Below are positions 61,257 to 64,000 of a DNA stretch of 64,000 nt, in pieces. Made by a program: the position numbers and the translations under genes. The stretch's first letter is position 1. Each line of letters opens with the position of its first letter. The stretch is from contig NZ_FCOK02000012.1 of the NCBI RefSeq assembly GCF_001544555.2, positions 1-64,000 of the forward strand, read 5' to 3'. The notes beneath the pieces were generated by a model. The model worked only from the letters and a program-made list of their open reading frames with translations, was not told where the DNA came from and did not search any database. The stretch is from Caballeronia udeis (GTDB lineage: Bacteria > Pseudomonadota > Gammaproteobacteria > Burkholderiales > Burkholderiaceae).

Positions 61257-62078
61257 GTGATTACAGTTCAAACCCAAGGTCTTACGATGCCTCGCCTGGG
61301 ATTCGGCACATTCCGCATGGCTGGCAACGAATGCCAACCTGTTGTCGAGAGCGCATTGGAGCTCGGCTATCGCCACATCGATACCGCAGAAATGTACCAG
61401 AACGAAGAGGCAGTGGGTGCGGCTATCGCGGCGTCAGGAATAGCGCGTTCCGCCCTTCACGTCACAACCAAGGTGTGGCACGACCAGCTGGCGCCCGATG
61501 CAATCGAACGATCGCTCGAAACAAGTCTCAGGAAACTAAGACTCGATTTCGTAGACCTGTACATGGTTCACTGGCCGTCAAGCAGCATGGATTTACCGGC
61601 TGTACTTGAAACCATTCAGGGACTGCGCGAAGCGGGACTCACGCGGGCCATCGGTGTATGCAATTTTAATATGCAGCTTCTGAAAGTCGTCTTAGAGGAC
61701 ATTGGAGCCCCAATTGCCTGTCATCAGGTGGAATATCACCCGTTCCTCGGACAGGAAGCAATGCTTGGATACCTGCGCGCCCAAGGCATACCATTGGTTG
61801 CATACGCGCCGCTCGCACAAGGTCGTGCGGCTAATGATCCTGTTCTCGCGCTCATTGGTGAAAAGCACGGTGTCACTGCGGCCCAGGTCGCGATTGCATG
61901 GTTGCTCGACCAGCCAGGGGTTGTGGCTATTCCGAAAGCTCAACGCCGAGAGACTCAGAGAGCAAATTTGGATGCGCTCAACGTCCGTCTGGATGATGCC
62001 GACAGAAAAGCCATTGCGGCTCTACCGAAGAATCAACGGTTTGTGAACCCGCCATTCGCACCGCAATGGGATGTGTGA
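61257..62078 (+). CDS. Aldo/keto reductase (DkgB-like)
   Basis: A 273-residue reductase with the tetrad in HIDTAEMYQNE (Asp, Tyr), HVTTKVWHD (Lys) and LYMVHWPS (His). The C-terminal NADPH site IPKAQRRETQRANLDA is present. GTG 61257 is chosen because AAGGAG lies six bases upstream; the open frame begins earlier. Members close to DkgB reduce methylglyoxal and 2,5-diketogluconate. It likely works with the NmrA-like gene next to it. Confidence 0.9.
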   Translation: MITVQTQGLTMPRLGFGTFRMAGNECQPVVESALELGYRHIDTAEMYQNEEAVGAAIAASGIARSALHVTTKVWHDQLAPDAIERSLETSLRKLRLDFVDLYMVHWPSSSMDLPAVLETIQGLREAGLTRAIGVCNFNMQLLKVVLEDIGAPIACHQVEYHPFLGQEAMLGYLRAQGIPLVAYAPLAQGRAANDPVLALIGEKHGVTAAQVAIAWLLDQPGVVAIPKAQRRETQRANLDALNVRLDDADRKAIAALPKNQRFVNPPFAPQWDV

Positions 62079-62170
62079 CGCGATCACCCGAACCTTGATT
62101 CCCGCCCTCGGCATGTTGGCAAAGCCGTAAATGCAAACTCGACGTTTCACTGATGGCATAGCCGCGCTGA

Positions 62171-62341
62171 TCATTGCATCCTGTCTGGAACGAATACCGC
62201 GGCTAATGCGGCGATCAGCGCACCCACCTCGGCAATATAACGCCAGTTGATCAGCAGTAAGGGTGAGACCAGGGCAGAGCCTGGCGCGCCGCCAAGGAAG
62301 AAGACAGCAATATAGAGACTGTTCAGGCGACTGCTGGCTGT
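62171..62341 (-). pseudogene. MFS transporter C-terminal remnant
   Basis: A 55-codon minus-strand frame bounded by stops. It reads SSRLNSLYIAVFFLGGAPGS, then LLLINWRYIAEVGALIAALA, typical of the last helices of drug-type MFS carriers (the usual R-x-N-x-Y-x-x-x-FFLGGA motif). No N-terminal part is found in the adjoining sequence, where the aldo/keto reductase gene now lies. The remaining bases of the 323-base gap up to glmS show nothing else. Confidence 0.75.
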
Positions 62342-62401
62342 TTAGACGAGAAAATGCGGTTCTGTTCCAACCTCACATCAGCGCCAAGCTTCACTGAAAA
62401 C

Positions 62402-64000
62402 TCACTCCACCGTCACCGACTTAGCCAGGTTTCGCGGCTTGTCAATATCCGTTCCCCTTGCGAGCGCTGCGTGAAACGCAAGCAGTTGCATTGGAATCGT
62501 ATGCAGGATAGGCGATAGCAGACCGTAATATTCAGTAAGCCGAATCACTTCAATACCCGGGCTTGGCGAGATGCCGCAGTCGGCATCGGCGAATACAAAA
62601 AGCTTGCCGCTGCGTGCACTGACCTCATGCATGTTCGACTTGAGTTTCTCGAGCAAGCGGTCATTAGGCGCAACCGCAACCACAGGCATCTCGTCACTCA
62701 CCAGTGCAAGGGGGCCATGTTTCAGCTCGCCGGCGGGGTAGGCTTCCGCATGAATATACGAGATCTCCTTCATCTTCAGAGCACCTTCCAGCGCCACCGG
62801 ATAATGCATACCGCGCCCAAGAAACAGAATATTCTGCCTGCGCGTAAGCTGCTCCGCCCAATCAATAATCTGCGGCTCCAGCGCAAGCACTTTGGTCATC
62901 GCGTCCGGAAGATGGCGAAGCGCGCGAAGATGGGTTTGCTCATCCTGTTCTGATAACCGCTGACGCGCCTGAGCCAACGTCAACGCCAGCAGGAACAACG
63001 CAACGAGTTGCGTAGTGAAGGCCTTCGTCGATGCCACCCCAATCTCTATCCCCGCCCGCGTAAAGAAAGTCAGCGCGCATTCGCGAGCCAATGCGCTGGT
63101 CGGCACGTTGCAGATAGCAAGCGTGTTCAACATGCCCTGCTGCCTCGCAACCTGCACCGCGCCCAGAACATCCGCCGTCTCCCCGCTTTGCGACACCGCT
63201 ACAACCAGCGTCTTTGGATTCGGCACGCTTTCGCGATACCGGTATTCACTCGCGATCTCCACACTCACCGGCAACTGCGCCAGACTTTCTATCCAGTACT
63301 TGGCGGTCAGCGCCGCGTGATAGCTTCCGCCACATGCGAGGAGTAGCACCGAATCTACAGAATTCAGCACGCGCCACGCGTTGTCGCCAAAGAGCTCCGG
63401 CATGATCGATGTAACGTCCTGAAGCGTGTCGGCGACCGCCCGCGGCTGCTCGAAAATTTCCTTCTGCATGTAATAGCGATAAAGCCCCAGGTCGGCCGCC
63501 CCGCTATGCGCCGCGACGGTATGCACCCGGCGCTCGACACGGCGCCCATCGGCGTCTTCTATCCGATGTCGATGAAGCTGGATATCGACTACATCGCCGT
63601 TCTCCAGGTAGGCGATCTGATCGGTAACGCCCGACAATGCGATAGCGTCCGAGGCCAGGAAGTTCTCGCCATCGCCTATGCCCACCACCAGCGGCATGCC
63701 GTCGCGCGCGCCAACCAGCCGATGCGGCTCGTCGCGGCACAGCACTGCAATGGCATAGCTTCCACGCAGTTGCGCGACCGCTTCCTTGACAGCCTCGAAC
63801 AAGTCGCCGTTATACAAGTGATCGATCAGATGCGCGATCACCTCGCTATCGGTCTGGCTCGCGAAGACATAGCCGCTTTCCTCCAGCGCCACTCGCAACT
63901 CCTCGTGATTTTCGATAATCCCGTTATGCGAAAGCGCTATTCGCGGCACGTCCGCATTCGGCGAAAAGTGCGGGTGAGCATTCGCGGTAACCGGCTTGCC
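62402..64000 (-). CDS. glmS: Glutamine-fructose-6-phosphate aminotransferase, N-terminus outside the window
   Basis: Forms glucosamine-6-phosphate from fructose-6-phosphate and glutamine, the first step to UDP-GlcNAc for cell wall and LPS. The frame is open to the right edge. 532 of about 605 residues are visible, so the N-terminal catalytic Cys is missing from view. Seen: [19 protein letters not shown] and [13 protein letters not shown] of the glutaminase domain, two SIS sugar-isomerase domains ([17 protein letters not shown] and [19 protein letters not shown]), and the C-terminal [13 protein letters not shown] with the conserved last Glu. Core chromosomal gene marking the edge of the accessory region. 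Confidence 0.97.
   Translation of the reverse strand, partial: GKPVTANAHPHFSPNADVPRIALSHNGIIENHEELRVALEESGYVFASQTDSEVIAHLIDHLYNGDLFEAVKEAVAQLRGSYAIAVLCRDEPHRLVGARDGMPLVVGIGDGENFLASDAIALSGVTDQIAYLENGDVVDIQLHRHRIEDADGRRVERRVHTVAAHSGAADLGLYRYYMQKEIFEQPRAVADTLQDVTSIMPELFGDNAWRVLNSVDSVLLLACGGSYHAALTAKYWIESLAQLPVSVEIASEYRYRESVPNPKTLVVAVSQSGETADVLGAVQVARQQGMLNTLAICNVPTSALARECALTFFTRAGIEIGVASTKAFTTQLVALFLLALTLAQARQRLSEQDEQTHLRALRHLPDAMTKVLALEPQIIDWAEQLTRRQNILFLGRGMHYPVALEGALKMKEISYIHAEAYPAGELKHGPLALVSDEMPVVAVAPNDRLLEKLKSNMHEVSARSGKLFVFADADCGISPSPGIEVIRLTEYYGLLSPILHTIPMQLLAFHAALARGTDIDKPRNLAKSVTVE

Overview
The window looks like chromosome or megaplasmid DNA of a high-GC betaproteobacterium of the Burkholderiaceae, most like Paraburkholderia or Caballeronia. 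This rests on a Burkholderia-type OmpC-family porin, a DUF4148 secreted protein, many LysR, MarR and LacI regulators, and many aromatic-catabolism gene sets. It is mostly accessory catabolic DNA. The only clear housekeeping gene is glmS, cut by the right edge. No rRNA, tRNA, CRISPR array or complete insertion sequence was seen.

Layout. 1-6317: end of a polar amino-acid ABC permease, its ATPase and two prephenate-dehydratase-like paralogues, then XRE-cupin, GNAT and Crp/Fnr genes, a Rid protein and a 4-hydroxyphenylpyruvate dioxygenase. 6425-11358: a redox or electrophile-stress group (aldo/keto reductase, two pirins, DoxX, LysR, WrbA) with two matching LysR-type boxes. 11572-18183: a seven-gene minus-strand operon (BKACE, homogentisate-dioxygenase-like cupin, frameshifted SnoaL-like gene, Gfo/Idh/MocA oxidoreductase, aromatic-acid MFS carrier, second SnoaL-like gene, SDR). 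18665-25731: a MarR regulator, then an ABC importer with an unusual ATPase-ATPase-permease fusion, and a porin. 25913-30995: a complete 3-hydroxybenzoate/gentisate pathway with a divergent LysR gene. 31018-39638: a second, paralogous MarR gene, a two-subunit molybdoenzyme resembling pyrogallol-phloroglucinol transhydroxylase, an SDR, a 4,5-dihydroxyphthalate-decarboxylase-like protein and a flavoprotein dehydrogenase.

The main result is a putative regulon. Five promoters (near 18.5, 19.6, 31.7, 37.6 and 37.7 kb) share a -35 box, a 17-bp spacer, a CATCAT-like -10 and an overlapping dyad close to ATTCGATATAAATCGAAT. They would drive the BKACE operon, the ABC importer, the transhydroxylase operon, the decarboxylase and the flavoprotein, and two of them sit beside the two MarR genes. 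The gentisate cluster lies between these units without the motif. The set resembles the parts list of the reductive gallate/pyrogallol/phloroglucinol route known from anaerobes (decarboxylase, transhydroxylase, reductases, BKACE-type thiolysis). The substrate and the pathway order are inference.

39995-57138: a TetR gene and a truncated TetR paralogue, a LacI gene next to twin LacI-type operators ahead of a histidinol-dehydrogenase-family gene, a broken kynureninase-like gene, an SDR lacking the catalytic Tyr, a dienelactone-hydrolase/NTF2-like fusion, a four-gene operon (cyclase-family hydrolase, SDR, MFS, CocE-type hydrolase) and a three-subunit xanthine-oxidase-family enzyme with a Tat signal. 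57421-64000: an NmrA-like fragment, LysR, DUF4148 protein, NmrA-like reductase, aldo/keto reductase, a 55-codon MFS remnant and glmS. Several decayed genes suggest this accessory region is being rearranged.
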